A stretch of DNA of 64,000 bases, taken from Spiroplasma kunkelii CR2-3x. Its GTDB lineage: Bacteria > Bacillota_I > Bacilli_A > Mycoplasmatales > Mycoplasmataceae. Below, piece after piece: positions 37,452 to 47,079 of this stretch. Each line of letters starts with the position of its first letter. The stretch's first letter is position 1. A program made the translations under genes and the position numbers. Below the pieces are notes generated by a model that made no database searches, was not told the DNA's origin, and saw nothing but the letters and a program-made list of their open reading frames with translations. The DNA lies in assembly GCF_001274875.1 (NCBI RefSeq), contig NZ_CP010899.1, positions 1,116,001-1,180,000 on the forward strand, read 5' to 3'.

Positions 37452-37514
37452 CCGATAAAAAGTTAACTATTAATTTAATTAACTTTTTTAAGTTAATTAT
37501 AGGAGGTTGAAATT

Positions 37515-37625
37515 ATGCAAACAAAGCAATATTTTATTTTGCGGTCGTTAGTGAAAAAGTATGGTAAAAATAATGTTATTAATACTGTTAATAAGATTGC
37601 AAAAGATATTGAAATTAAAAAGTAA
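37515..37625 (+). CDS. Plectrovirus small protein, 36 aa, second copy
   Basis: MQTKQYFILRSLVKKYGKNN then VINTVNKIAKDIEIKK, with AGGAGG upstream. Same as 39325-39435 apart from a few residues. Possibly a small DNA-binding protein; unknown. Confidence 0.6.
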   Translation: MQTKQYFILRSLVKKYGKNNVINTVNKIAKDIEIKK

Positions 37626-37756
37626 AAGAATAAATTATTCCGCGTAATTTATTAGCTGATAATTTATTCAATAATGTTTTTTAATGGAACGAAGCGACAA
37701 CGAGCGGGGCGAGTTTGCAAATTTTAATTTTTTAATTTTTAGAAAGGAGATGTAAT

Positions 37757-37906
37757 ATGCCAACTTGATTAACGACAATATTTAGTGTTGTTATTATATT
37801 AGGGATTTTTGCTTGAATTGGTTTATTAATTTATCAAAAAATTAAACAAATTCGAGGAAAGAAAAAAGAAAAAAAAGAAATTGAAAGAAAGAAGAATAAA
37901 AAATAA
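37757..37906 (+). CDS. Plectrovirus small membrane protein, 49 aa, second copy
   Basis: [20 protein letters not shown] then IGLLIYQKIKQIRGKKKEKK: one membrane segment and a Lys-rich tail. ATG start here, GTG in the provirus copy (39568-39717). AAAGGAG ribosome site. Confidence 0.65.
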
Positions 37907-38165
37907 TGTTAGATATGTATTTAATAACAGCAGTTAATTTTTAGCAAATACACCTAAAACTATGTCTGAGGGGATGAATGGTATTTGAACTGGATTAACT
38001 AGTGCATTATGAAAAGTTAAAAAAGGTATAACAAGTATTTTACCTGATATAATGGTTTTTTAGACAGTGCGTGAATTATTTTAATTCCGTTTGCAATTTT
38101 TTTGATTATTAAAGTATTAAACTTTTTCCGTGTTATGCTATTTCTAAAAATAAAAAACATTAACC
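37906..38165 (+). pseudogene. Plectrovirus coat-like protein, broken second copy
   Basis: MLDMYLITAVNF then a frameshift (one T lost) against LANTPKTM of the intact gene at 39717-39965; further single-base losses near 38050 and 38090. The remaining NILPxIMVFL and IILIPFAIFLIIKVL segments are recognisable in other frames. Confidence 0.8.
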
Positions 38166-38329
38166 TTATTTAATTAACATAAGTTAATGCAAAATGAAGC
38201 ATTAACCTATAGAGTCTCTTATAAATGGTAAGACGTAGAAACACTAGACCATATTAATACCATATATAGTAATTGTTTAATACATTTACTTTTTAAATAT
38301 ACCGAATTTCATAAAAAATTACAATCCCT

Positions 38330-39010
38330 TTAATAAAAACATATTATATTTTCAGAAAAAGGAAAAAATACTTTAAAACTAGTATAAGTTTTAAAAGACT
38401 TGATAAATTCTGTTGGTAAATAGTCTATTGCTAATGCTATTAAATCTTGACGATAATTTTCTACTAAATTCGCTCAACAAAATCATCCCAAAATCAAATA
38501 AACAATGCCAATAATAGATAAAATTTGAATTGTAATGTCAATTGCATTAATAACAGTATTGTCTTTTAAAAACTGTATTAAAATAACTAAAATTGTTGCT
38601 ACAATAAATAAAAATATTGTAAACAACAAAAATCATGACAAAAATTTTAATCAAAAAAAGCATTTTGATTTTTTTGTTTTTTGGTTATAAACATAATAAA
38701 AATGAAAAATCATATCATAAATTTTTACAATGCTTTGGTCTTTATCATCAGTACGACTAATAATCACAGCATTACTTATTTTTGAAAAATTCCGTGCTTT
38801 AACAATATGGTTTTGTTTTCCAATATTAACATCTTGTAAATCATTCTCATCTAACATTTTCCGTAATAACATCCGTGGTTTTAATGTTGTTTTTTTCTTT
38901 TTAAACCTTAATAAAATAAGACCAAATATTAATCAACCTACAAGAAGCAGTCCAATTACAATAATAAAAATAAAATAAACTAATCCTGTTATTTGCATTA
39001 AATTAAACAT
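38330..39010 (-). CDS. Membrane protein resembling YugP-type zinc peptidase, without HExxH
   Basis: 226 aa, code-4 frame. N-terminal membrane segment (GLVYFIFIIVIGLLLVGWLI), then MLDENDLQDVNIGKQNHIVK, NFSKISNAVIISRTDDKDQS, and two or three further membrane segments (FLLFTIFLFIVATILVIL, ILSIIGIVYLILGWF), ending LALDIDYLPTEF-like. The order (LDxNxLxDV ... hydrophobic pair ... LPTEF near the end) recalls YugP/Zn_peptidase_2 proteins. Where that family has AAHEVGH this one has KIYDMIFHF, so no protease activity is expected. Assignment is moderate; it may simply be a membrane protein of unknown function. Confidence 0.45.
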
Positions 39011-39107
39011 TTTTTAATCACGTTTCTCTCCCATATATATATAAATCATACCGTATTTTAAAAAAAAAAAAAACAGCATTAAAATGTTATTTTTTTATAT
39101 TCTTTTA

Positions 39108-39236
39108 TTAATTTATCATTATTTTACAGTACCTATTGGTAAGTATGACATATGTATTAAATCTACCCTTTGCATTATTTTTTCCCAAACAGGTAATTTC
39201 TATTTTTATTGGAATTGTTAAATCAAAAGAAATAGT
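39108..39236 (-). pseudogene. C-terminal piece of the ABC permease-like gene disrupted by the provirus
   Basis: On the minus strand this reads TISFDLTIPIKIEITCLGKN to KIMIN and a stop. Joined to 47097 onwards it continues DNKID-TISFDLTIP without a frame change, so the provirus (39220-47096) lies inside this gene. The 17-bp repeat at the junction belongs to the gene. Confidence 0.75.
39220..39236. repeat. Left flanking direct repeat of the provirus
   Basis: AAATCAAAAGAAATAGT, identical to 47080-47096. Followed by GTAGAAACCACA, the conserved viral left end (also at 10563-10735). Confidence 0.8.
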
Positions 39237-39324
39237 GTAGAAACCACACACATTTTGTATTTTTGGTTTTTACAGTTTTGGAAAGTAAATTTTTTTTAAT
39301 ATTTTTAATTAAGGAGTTGAAATT

Positions 39325-39435
39325 ATGCAAACAAAGCAATATTTTATTTTGCAGTCGCTAGTGAAAAAGTATGGTAAAGATAATGTTATTAATAATGCTA
39401 ATAAGATTGCAAAAGATATTGAAATTAAAAAGTAA
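39325..39435 (+). CDS. Plectrovirus small protein, 36 aa
   Basis: MQTKQYFILQSLVKKYGKDN then VINNANKIAKDIEIKK; AAGGAG ribosome site 8 bases upstream. Basic and helical. First viral gene; also present, truncated, at 10563-10735 and complete at 37515-37625, so it is a conserved left-end gene. Function unknown. Confidence 0.65.
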   Translation: MQTKQYFILQSLVKKYGKDNVINNANKIAKDIEIKK

Positions 39436-39567
39436 AAGAATAAATTATTCCGCGTAATTTATTAGAGGATAATTTATTCAATAATGTTTTTTAATGGGGC
39501 GAAGCGACAACGAGCGGAGCGAGTTTGCAAATTTCAATTTTTTAATTTTTTAGAAGGGAGTTATATT
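39436..39567. other. Viral intergenic region with hairpins
   Basis: TAAATTA-TTCCGCG-TAATTTA (39444-39464) forms a small hairpin, followed by a conserved G+C-richer block CGAAGCGACAACGAGCG kept in the second copy (37690-37720). In a single-stranded DNA virus such a block is a candidate origin or packaging signal. Confidence 0.45.
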
Positions 39568-39717
39568 GTGCCAACTTGATTAACAATAATATTTAGTATT
39601 ATTATTTTATTGGGGATTTTTGCTTGAATTGGTTTATCAATTTTTCAAAAAATTAAACAAATTCGAGGAAAGAAAAAAGATAAAAAAATAATTGAAAGAA
39701 AGGAGGATAAAAAATAA
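39568..39717 (+). CDS. Plectrovirus small membrane protein, 49 aa (GTG start)
   Basis: GTG start with AGAAGGGAG upstream: (V)PTWLTIIFSIIILLGIFAWIG, one membrane segment, then a strongly basic tail (KQIRGKKKDKKIIERKEDKK). Overlaps the coat-like gene by TAATG. Typical of minor coat or assembly proteins of filamentous phages; exact role not shown. Confidence 0.7.
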
Positions 39718-39965
39718 TGTTAGGTATGTATTTAACAACAGCAGTTAATTTTTTAGCAAATACACCTAAAACTATGACCGAGGGTATGACTGGTATTTGA
39801 ACTGGTTTAACTAGTGCATTATGAAAAGTTAAAGAAGGTATAACAAATATTTTACCTGAGATAATGGTTTTTTTAGGCGATGCGTGAATTATTTTAATTC
39901 CGTTTGCAATTTTTTTGATTATTAAAGTATTAAGCTTTTTCCGTTTTATGGTTAAAGGATTTTAG
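39717..39965 (+). CDS. Putative plectrovirus major coat protein, 82 aa
   Basis: MLGMYLTTAVNFLANTPKTM then WTGLTSALWKVKEGITNIL, a C-terminal membrane helix (AWIILIPFAIFLIIKVLSFF) and a short basic end. Three TGA Trp codons. Size, single C-terminal helix and basic tail fit an inoviral major coat protein held in the membrane before assembly. The AGGAGG ribosome site is inside the preceding gene. Intact in this copy, broken in the second copy at 37906. Confidence 0.7.
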
Positions 39966-40316
39966 TATTTATTATTTATCATATATTTTAACTGTGGCAC
40001 ACTAGTTTTTATATGTGATTTGATGTAAAAAATGAATTTATTAAATAGAAAAATGAACTTATTATATTTACTATTAAAGTTCTTAATAATTATTTTAAGT
40101 GTGCCAATTTTTATTATTTTATATATTTAACAATGTTTATTAACAGTGTTTATTAACAGTGTTTATTAACAGTGTTTATTAAACATTAAATAAACAATAT
40201 ATTAACATTTTTTATAACATTGTTAATAATCAGTGTTTATTACAATAAATAAACATTATACGAACATTATTTATAACATTGTTTATTAAACAAATATTTA
40301 GTTAGGAGATTATATT
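39966..40316. other. Viral intergenic region with tandem repeats
   Basis: Non-coding. The first part holds CTGTGGCACACTAG, weakly paired with GTGTGCCA at 40098. The second half holds the 13-bp repeats listed next and scattered, partly inverted, relatives (AATAAACATTAT, ATAACATTGTTTATTA). No gene. Confidence 0.6.
40130..40181. repeat. Four tandem 13-bp repeats (iteron-like)
   Basis: ACAATGTTTATTA, then ACAGTGTTTATTA three times, exactly head to tail. More degenerate or inverted units follow up to 40285. Iteron-like arrays usually bind a replication or regulatory protein; here they lie just before the gene at 40317. Confidence 0.85.
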
Positions 40317-40616
40317 ATGGATATGAAATTTAAAACAACTAAGGAATATAAAAAATTAAAGAGAGATTTTATTAAAAATATTTTTTGATTAAATTTGATT
40401 TGTTTTTTTGGACATATTATTAATTTATTTATTTTAAGTTTTTTTATTTATATTTCAATATTAAGTTATGATAAAGATTTTCCACACTTTGTACTTGCAA
40501 TTATTATGTCTGTATTTGCTTTTATAATATTTATTTTTATTATTATTTATTATATAAAAATTATTCTTGAATGTAAGGTAGACTTTGATGTTGAAAAAGA
40601 AAAATGAAACAATTAA
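40317..40616 (+). CDS. Plectrovirus membrane protein, 99 aa
   Basis: [20 protein letters not shown] then two membrane helices ([20 protein letters not shown] and [19 protein letters not shown]). GGAG ribosome site. The frame runs through one TGA near the end and stops 12 bases inside the next gene. Possibly an inner-membrane or superinfection protein; unknown. Confidence 0.6.
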
Positions 40617-41086
40617 TATTAGAAAAATTGAAGGAGTTGATAAAATTGAGTAATTTTGTTAAGAAAAATCAGAATATAGAAAATTATTTTATTAGTAAGG
40701 AATTTATCCCTTTTACAACAGATAAGGCAAGTTTTATTAATTTACCCAATCATAATCGCCATATTGGTTTTTGGTTGAGTAATAAGTTTATTTATCCGAG
40801 TGAAAAACATTCAGAGCAAGTAGCAATCGGTTTGATTTATGATAATTCTTATCCTATTATAAAGTATGATGAAAATTTAAAGCGAAATATTTGAAAATAT
40901 TTAACTGGAACAGAATTAATCAATTTATATAATCAATATAAACAAAATTATTTTACTAAAATGAAAGAAGCGTTATTTTCAAGTGAACCTAAAAAAGTAA
41001 AAGCAAATAATAACAATAATAATTTAATAAATTGAACTGTTGAAAAAGAGCAACAATTAATTAAAGATTTGGAAGATTTAAATTAA
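40604..41086 (+). CDS. Plectrovirus soluble protein, 160 aa
   Basis: [20 protein letters not shown], then [20 protein letters not shown] and a Lys/Glu C-terminus with an Asn run. No membrane segment; two TGA Trp codons. By position between membrane proteins and by its charge it could be the single-stranded DNA-binding protein, but no motif proves it. The ATG lies in the overlap with the previous gene. Confidence 0.55.
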
Positions 41087-41236
41087 ATGAGTTTATATGA
41101 TTATTGAGTTCAATTTGTTAGTTATATTATTGGTGCAAATGCCCCTGAGTTTTTATATGTTATATCGTTTGTGTTATTTATTGTTTTGTTTTTTGGAATT
41201 TTTTTTAAACTTATTCAAAAAATGTGGAGTTTTTAA
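41087..41236 (+). CDS. Plectrovirus small membrane protein, 49 aa
   Basis: MSLYDYWVQFVSYIIGANAP then EFLYVISFVLFIVLFFGIFF and a short basic end. The ATG overlaps the previous stop by context (TAAATG). One C-terminal membrane helix. Minor coat protein likely. Confidence 0.6.
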
Positions 41237-41238
41237 AA

Positions 41239-41442
41239 ATGCAAAATGATTGAATTAAATTAAAAGAGTTTTTTATTCATATATTTTTGTTTATAGATAA
41301 AACAAATGTTGAAACTATTACAATGTGGAATTTAACGCAAAATGAATATTTAACTTTAATGGTTGGTATTTGAATTGTTATTTTGTTCTTAACTTGGTTT
41401 TTCTTGTGAATGGTTTTTAAAATAGTTGGGTGTTTTAAATAA
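41239..41442 (+). CDS. Plectrovirus small membrane protein, 67 aa
   Basis: MQNDWIKLKEFFIHIFLFID, then MVGIWIVILFLTWFFLWMVF and KIVGCFK. One strong membrane helix at the C-terminus; TGA used for several Trp. The stop overlaps the next ATG (TAATG). Probably a minor coat or assembly protein. Confidence 0.6.
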
Positions 41443-42453
41443 TGAAAAATTTTGTATTTTTCTTTAAAAATTATTGTTATATTAGTGGTTCAATGTTTTT
41501 GTTTAGTTTAATTGATTTATTATTTTGGATAATTTCTTTGTATTGTGTTGGTTTAGTATTTTGATTGTTATTTGCTTTGCAGTGTGTTTATTTTGTGTGA
41601 TGATTGTGAAAAAATATTTTTTATCAGTTAAATGCTTTTCGGTTAGTTCAATTTATTTGAGATAATCCGTTGTCGGTAATTATTGGTAAATTAGGAACTG
41701 GTAAAACATTACTTTTAACTTATTTATCGCAAACTATGAAATTATTGACAGATGAAATTTATATTAATTATCCGTTAGAAGATGATAAAGTAAAAGTTTT
41801 AACATTTAAGAATTTAGATTTTACTGACCGAACAAAACCAGTTCCACCCGATGATAGTGTTATTTTATTTGATGAAAGTTATTTGTATATTGATGGAACT
41901 AGTCCTCACGATGAGAAAAAAGTTCATAGTGGTAAAATACCGTGAATTGTTTTAGCGAGACATTTTGGTAATCGTGCGTTGTTTACTGCTCAGCGTGAGG
42001 GTATGATTTGAAATAATATTAACCAGTTAGCAAGTGGAATTATTATTCCAATTTCATTGAAAAAACCAGTTATTAAGAAGGGGGTTTAATTTTTTAACCG
42101 TTTCTTTATTATGCGAATTGGAATTTTTCAAGATATTACCGATTATGAAATTTGAAAAAAAATCAGTAGAACAAACAGCATAAGGTAAACGAGCAAAACA
42201 TAAGTCGGATGTTGGATTAGGGATTCGGTTTTTTAAAATAATTATTCCGCTTGAATTTGCTAATAAGTTGATAGTCAATGGTTAAAATTTGTGCGTGATT
42301 TAAAAAAATGATGAAATTATTAATAAAAAAGAATATTATTGGTCGGAAATTACAAAATTAAGTGTTAAAGAACGATTTGAGTTATTTGATATTGATATTT
42401 TGAAAAAGAATTTAAAACCTAAAAAAGAGAAAGGAAATAGGAAAGATGATTAA
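41442..42453 (+). pseudogene. Zot/pI-like phage assembly ATPase, interrupted
   Basis: The N-terminal 215 residues are open: membrane helices (SLIDLLFWIISLYCVGLVFW and following), Walker A IIGKLGTGKTLLLTYL, Walker B DSVILFDESYLYID, then ARHFGNRALFTAQREGM. A TAA at 42087 (after KKGV) ends it. The rest, NRFFIMRIGIFQDITDYEIW, GKRAKHKSDVGLGIRFFK and WSEITKLSVKERFELFDID, continues in pieces with further frameshifts to 42453. The enzyme drives extrusion of filamentous virions, so the virus cannot assemble without help. Overlaps both neighbours by TAATG-type junctions. Confidence 0.85.
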
Positions 42454-42823
42454 TTTATTAGTTGAAAATAATAATAGTAATTGAGACAAGATTTTTAGTT
42501 TTGTTTTTGATATATTTTTGTTTATTTTTGATGTAATTTGAAATACAAAGTTACCTATGACAAATACGTCGATTGCTTATTTTTTAATCTTTTTTATGGT
42601 TATTAAGTTATCAATTTACGCAATTCACGGCACATCAACACAGTATAATAATTTAGGTTCAACAGTTAATAATGGTGTTTCGCAAGTATATTCGTCAACT
42701 GTACGAAAAGGTATTAATGTTGGTAAAAATGTTTATCAGAATAGTAATAAGCAACAAGTTAAACGAGAAATTAAACGTCAAAATATTAGACAACAAGCAA
42801 AAATTAAAAGAGGTGTTAAATAA
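42446..42823 (+). CDS. Plectrovirus membrane protein with basic tail, 125 aa
   Basis: [20 protein letters not shown] then [13 protein letters not shown], a second membrane helix ([20 protein letters not shown]), a Ser/Thr/Asn linker and a strongly basic tail ([20 protein letters not shown]). The start lies within the end of the ATPase gene. The basic tail suggests DNA contact at the virion end. Unknown function. Confidence 0.6.
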
Positions 42824-43059
42824 TGATTAAATTAGTTTTATTGGTGGCGGCAATCGCTATATTTGGAACTGGTTTTATTACTGTTATTATTAATCAATTT
42901 ACATCAGCAAAAAATATTATTATGGATTTATATAATTCTGATACGTGGTTAATTTGATTATTTGGTAGAATGGCAGTTTTGTTTAGTAATCCGTTAATGT
43001 TAACAATATCGAGTTTATATATTGTTGGGTTTATTGTTTCAAAAACATTGTATAGTTAG
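42823..43059 (+). CDS. Plectrovirus membrane protein, 78 aa
   Basis: [20 protein letters not shown] then VIINQF, a polar middle ([15 protein letters not shown]) and a second membrane helix ([20 protein letters not shown]). ATG overlaps the previous stop (TAATG). Probably a minor virion protein. Confidence 0.6.
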
Positions 43060-43070
43060 GAGTTAAGTTT

Positions 43071-45244
43071 ATGAAAAAATCGTTATCTTTATTTGCCATA
43101 TTTATTTTAAGTTTTTTAGGTTTGGTTATTCCATTTATTACTTTAACGGCGTTTAGACCGTTAAATGAGAAGTATTATACGCTTAAACAAGAGGAATAGT
43201 ACTGGTAAAGGTATTAATGAAACTGATTTTATTAATACAATGTTTTTACGCAGCAGTTTTTTTGAAAATTGGTCTGAAACAAATTATTTTATTAATCCAA
43301 CTTTAAAAAAATCAAAAAAATTATTGTTTAATGATAAATGGTATTTGGATTTTTTACAAGATAGTTATTCAACGGGATTTGTTTATGATAAACCAAGTTC
43401 ATCTTTTTTTAGTTTTTATCAAATGTGAGATAGTTGAAAAAAATACATATATGGTTGAAAAATTTTATGATGTTAAAAAGGAAAATTTTTTAAATGATTT
43501 AACTGATTTTATTTATGCTTTTGCCGTAAAATATAATATGTATGATGTGTCTAAAAAAATTGTGGATAATGTTGAGCGTTATAAAGAAAATCATTATCCA
43601 AGAGTTAAGTTAAAACAAGATAATTGAAAATTAATTAATTTTAATAATAGAAAAAATGAATTTTCAAAACCAAATAATAAATGATATTTTTATGTTCGTC
43701 AATTTGGTAGTGAATATAAATATGAAAAATTTTATTTTGATGATAATTTTATAAAAAATCAAAATACACACTGACAACATTTAAAAAATGGAACAGATTT
43801 TATATGAAAAAATAATTCTGTTTATTGTTTTAGCGGAAGCAATGAACCCCAAATACCAACTATCGACAAAACCACCGGTGAAATTACTGATTGAAATACT
43901 TATCAACAAAATTTTGTAAAAGAATTTATTAATTATTCTTTAACTGCTGTTTTGCAAGAAAATATTAGAGTTCAACAAGGTGGTAGTGCGGATTATGAAA
44001 ATCCGAATACGGTTGGAACAAAGCGGATAATTTTTGATTTTGAAACGGTTGATGAATTGGATGTTAAAAGTATTAAAAAAGCAATTTATCGGATGATTTT
44101 GACTGTTGATGAAGCAAATTTAATTATTTCTGGTAGTTTAGAGTTAAATAATGTTAATAATGATGATTTAAGTTTTAATTTTAGTTTTATGCGAACGGGA
44201 ACGGGTGAGGTTTTTAGTTTTAATGGTTCAATTTATTCATCTATAAATAATAAAGATTTAAGATATTTTCAACAGTTTAACGGTCGTTTTGATTTGTCTA
44301 ATTTTTTGCAGTCTTTTTTTGCAAGTGCTTTGGTGCCAGTGTTTCAAAATCGTAGTTCATTTATAGAAAATGGATATATTGATAATTTACAGTATGATAC
44401 TGTTTTAGTTAACTTTTTTGCTTTGAAATTACAAAATTTTAATAATATTTTATTGAGTGAGAATATCAATGATAAATTACAATTTGATAAATTATTAAAT
44501 AGTATGTTTAAAATTTCACAGAAATTTTATACTAATTATTTACGAACGATTTTTGATTTAGAAAATAATACTTATGTACAAGGATATAATAAAAAATATG
44601 GTTTATTAGTAAATAATGGTTTTAAAATTTATCCACGATATTTTTATTTTTCAGATAAATATAAACAATTAGATATTAAATTATATTCAGCATTTAAAAA
44701 TCGTTTTTATACGATTAATAATTATGGTAATGTTTTTAATTATGATTTTTCGGTTGCTAATAATTATGATATTAAATTAAATTCAGGTTATGTTTTTGGT
44801 GGTGATTTACAATCAAAATATGGTTTACAATACAAGAAAATTGAAGAACAAAAAATCGGTTACAATGTTTTTGAATTGCAAGCTCAAAAAGAGAATGATA
44901 TGTACCGATATTATGATTTTAATTTTGGGATTTATAATTGACAAGAGATAAATAGTGGTGGTTTATTTCCTGATAAGCAATGATGACAAGTACAATATGT
45001 AACGCCTGAGGGTTGATGAGATTTTGGTGCTCATATTAAAAATGTCGTAATTTTAATTGTTAATACTATTCCGGGAATTAAACAAGTTAACGAGTTAGCG
45101 AGTGGTGTTGGCAAGGTTTTTGAGACAGTATATAGTTTTTTTAGTCAAATATTTGAGGTATGAAAATTTAATCCAGCATTGTATAGCACAATAACAAATA
45201 TCTTTTTATTAATTATCTTTATGAAATTTGTGCGATTAATATAA
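43071..45244 (+). pseudogene. Plectrovirus adsorption protein (pIII-like), two frameshifts
   Basis: A signal peptide MKKSLSLFAIFILSFLGLVI starts it; the frame breaks near 43190 (LKQEE, stop) and again near 43430. From about 43440 the rest is open under code 4 to the C-terminal membrane anchor (STITNIFLLIIFMKFVRLI). The segment near 43625-43905 (NKWYFYVRQFGSEYKYEKFY to PQIPTIDKTTGEITDW) is nearly identical at DNA level to the lipoprotein at 45256-45717. Being last and largest, with signal peptide and anchor, it fits the host-binding minor coat protein. Not functional as written. Confidence 0.8.
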
Positions 45245-45269
45245 AAAAGGAACTGTTATTTAGTTCCTT
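45245..45269. terminator. Bidirectional terminator inside the provirus
   Basis: AAAAAGGAACT ... AGTTCCTTTTT, between the adsorption gene and the convergent lipoprotein gene; the lipoprotein stop lies inside it. Confidence 0.8.
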
Positions 45270-45717
45270 TTTGTTCTTTTCAATCTGTAATTTCACCGGT
45301 GTTTTTGTCGATAGTTGGTATTTGGGGTTCATTGCTTCCGCTAAAACAATAAACAGAATTATTTTTTCATATAAAATCTGTTCCATTTTTTAAATGTTGT
45401 CAGTGTGTATTTTGATTTTTTATAAAATTATCATCAAAATAAAATTTTTCATATTTATATTCACTACCAAATTGACGAACATAAAAATATCATTTATTAT
45501 TTGGTTTTAAAAATTCATTTTCTCTATCATTTTTATCAATTAATTTTCAATTACTATTTTCCGGTGGTTGTTGTGTGTTATATGATGGTTTTGGTGATGG
45601 TTTTGGTTTATTATTTCCCTCGTTTTCATTATTATTTTCTTTATTACAACTGATTAATGTTGTTGTGCTTGTTGCTGTTAATACGATTGTTCCTAAAATA
45701 CTTATTCATTTTTTCAT
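45256..45717 (-). CDS. Lipoprotein carrying a phage adsorption-protein domain, 153 aa
   Basis: MKKWISILGTIVLTATSTTT then LISCNKEN: signal peptide with lipobox (LISC). A Pro/Lys/Asn linker (NKPKPSPKPSYNTQQPPEN) follows. Then about 90 residues (NWKLIDKNDRENEFLKPNNK, WYFYVRQFGSEYKYEKFYF, THWQHLKNGTDFIWK, SGSNEPQIPTIDKNTGEITD) are almost identical to the adsorption protein encoded at 43625-43905, so the domain was copied from the virus. It is the only leftward gene of the provirus. Displayed on the wall-less cell surface it could occupy the viral receptor or bind virions and so block reinfection. That role is inference. Confidence 0.85.
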
Positions 45718-45834
45718 ATATATTGCTCTTTTTTATTGTTTTATATATAATTGATTTTATTATATATCAATTATATATTAATTATTTTGTATTAAATATT
45801 AATTTTATATATTTTTGATGGTAGGTGTAAATTA

Positions 45835-46922
45835 ATGAAATATATTATTAATAATTTTAATTTGTTTGATTTACAAGCAAAATTAAAAAATTTTTTAAGT
45901 AAAAATTATAAAAATAAATATTATAAAAAAATAAAACAAAAAATATTTTCATATATTAATTTGTGTAATGATTATTATATTAATAATGATAAATTTTTGT
46001 TGAAAGATTTAATTAAAAAATATTTTAAAAATAAGTTTTCAACTTTTTATTATTGAGCGAATAGAATTTTAATTGCATATAAAAATAATGATTTTAATAA
46101 ATTGTTATTAAAGTCAACAATTCCTAATAATATTAATTATCAATATAGTAAAGATGTTCGTCAAAATATTTGTAATTTATATTTTGAATATTGTAATAAA
46201 TGTGCTGGTGGTGTTTTATCTTTGTTTTATAATTTAAAAAAGGAATTCATGGAGAAGAATTAAAAAATAAAGCACCAAAAAATTTAAAAACATTTTTTCG
46301 TTGACTTAAAAAAGATGAAAGATGATTAAAAATAAAAAATAAAATTAAAGAAATTAAAAAACAACATCCAAGATATGAAGTTAAAGAAATAGGTTTATTA
46401 CAGATGGACGCTAAATATTTTGTACCAAGTAAATTTCCAGTTGATAAAAAGTATTATGTTTATGATTTTATTGATGAAAAAACAAGATTAGCATTAGGAT
46501 ATGTTTATGATAAATTAAGTATTGATAATGCTATTGATTCTGTTAAAAAAGCAATTAGTGATTTTAAAAATATATTTGGTGTTAAAATAACACGGATTAG
46601 AACTAATAACGGTTCTGAATTTATTAATAATTATCGGAATAATCAAAAAAATAATGTTAAAGAAACTAATTTTACTCAATTTTTAACAGATAAAAATATT
46701 TTTCATCAGACAACACCCGTTCGTTCTCCACAGTCAAACGGCAAGATTGAAAAATTTCATCAAAATTATACTAAATTATTTGTATTTGAAGAAAAAATAT
46801 TAAATGTCGTTAGTTTACAGAATAAATTAAATGATTATTATTATTTTTATAATTTTGAAAGAGTTCATAAGTCTTTAAATTTTCAGACACCATTTAACTT
46901 TTTGAATAGTTTAATTAAATAA
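45835..46922 (+). pseudogene. Plectrovirus rve-type transposase, frameshifted, catalytic Asp changed
   Basis: First frame MKYIINNFNLFDLQAKLKNF to FYNLKKEF, then a one-base loss in an A run near 46238; second frame GEELKNKAPKNLKTFFRW to LNSLIK. Catalytic block: QMDAKYF (Asp 1), RTNNGSEF where the family has TDNGSEF (second Asp now Asn), and SPQSNGKIEKFH (Glu). So it is doubly defective. SpV1 viruses carry such a transposase next to their right end, thought to serve integration. Confidence 0.85.
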
Positions 46923-47079
46923 TTTTAAATTATTAAGTTTTTGTATTTAAACTAATTTTTAGTTTGTTTAATTTTATATTTTTTATTTATTTATTTTATG
47001 ATATTTTTATATTATAAATAAATATTTTTATTATTTTTGTTATTTTCTTGTAATCTTTAAAATGTATGTGGTATACTAC
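46923..47079. other. Right end of the provirus
   Basis: No gene. A+T-rich, with ATGTATGTGGTATACTAC just before the flanking repeat, resembling the inverted left end (GTAGAAACCACACACAT). This suggests short terminal inverted repeats of the integrated virus. Confidence 0.5.

Larger units (their letters stand above)
37460..38165 (+). mobile_element. Plectrovirus fragment 2 (partial second SpV1 copy)
   Basis: Parallel to 39320-39950 of the provirus: the 36-aa protein, the non-coding block with CGAAGCGACAACGAGCG, the 49-aa membrane protein and the coat-like protein, the last broken. No downstream genes follow. It lies in the same orientation about 1.8 kb left of the provirus, so recombination between the two could delete the intervening sequence. 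Confidence 0.85.

Noticed and set aside
40130-40290. CRISPR-like array
   Set aside because: The units are directly adjacent, 13 bp long and without unique spacers.
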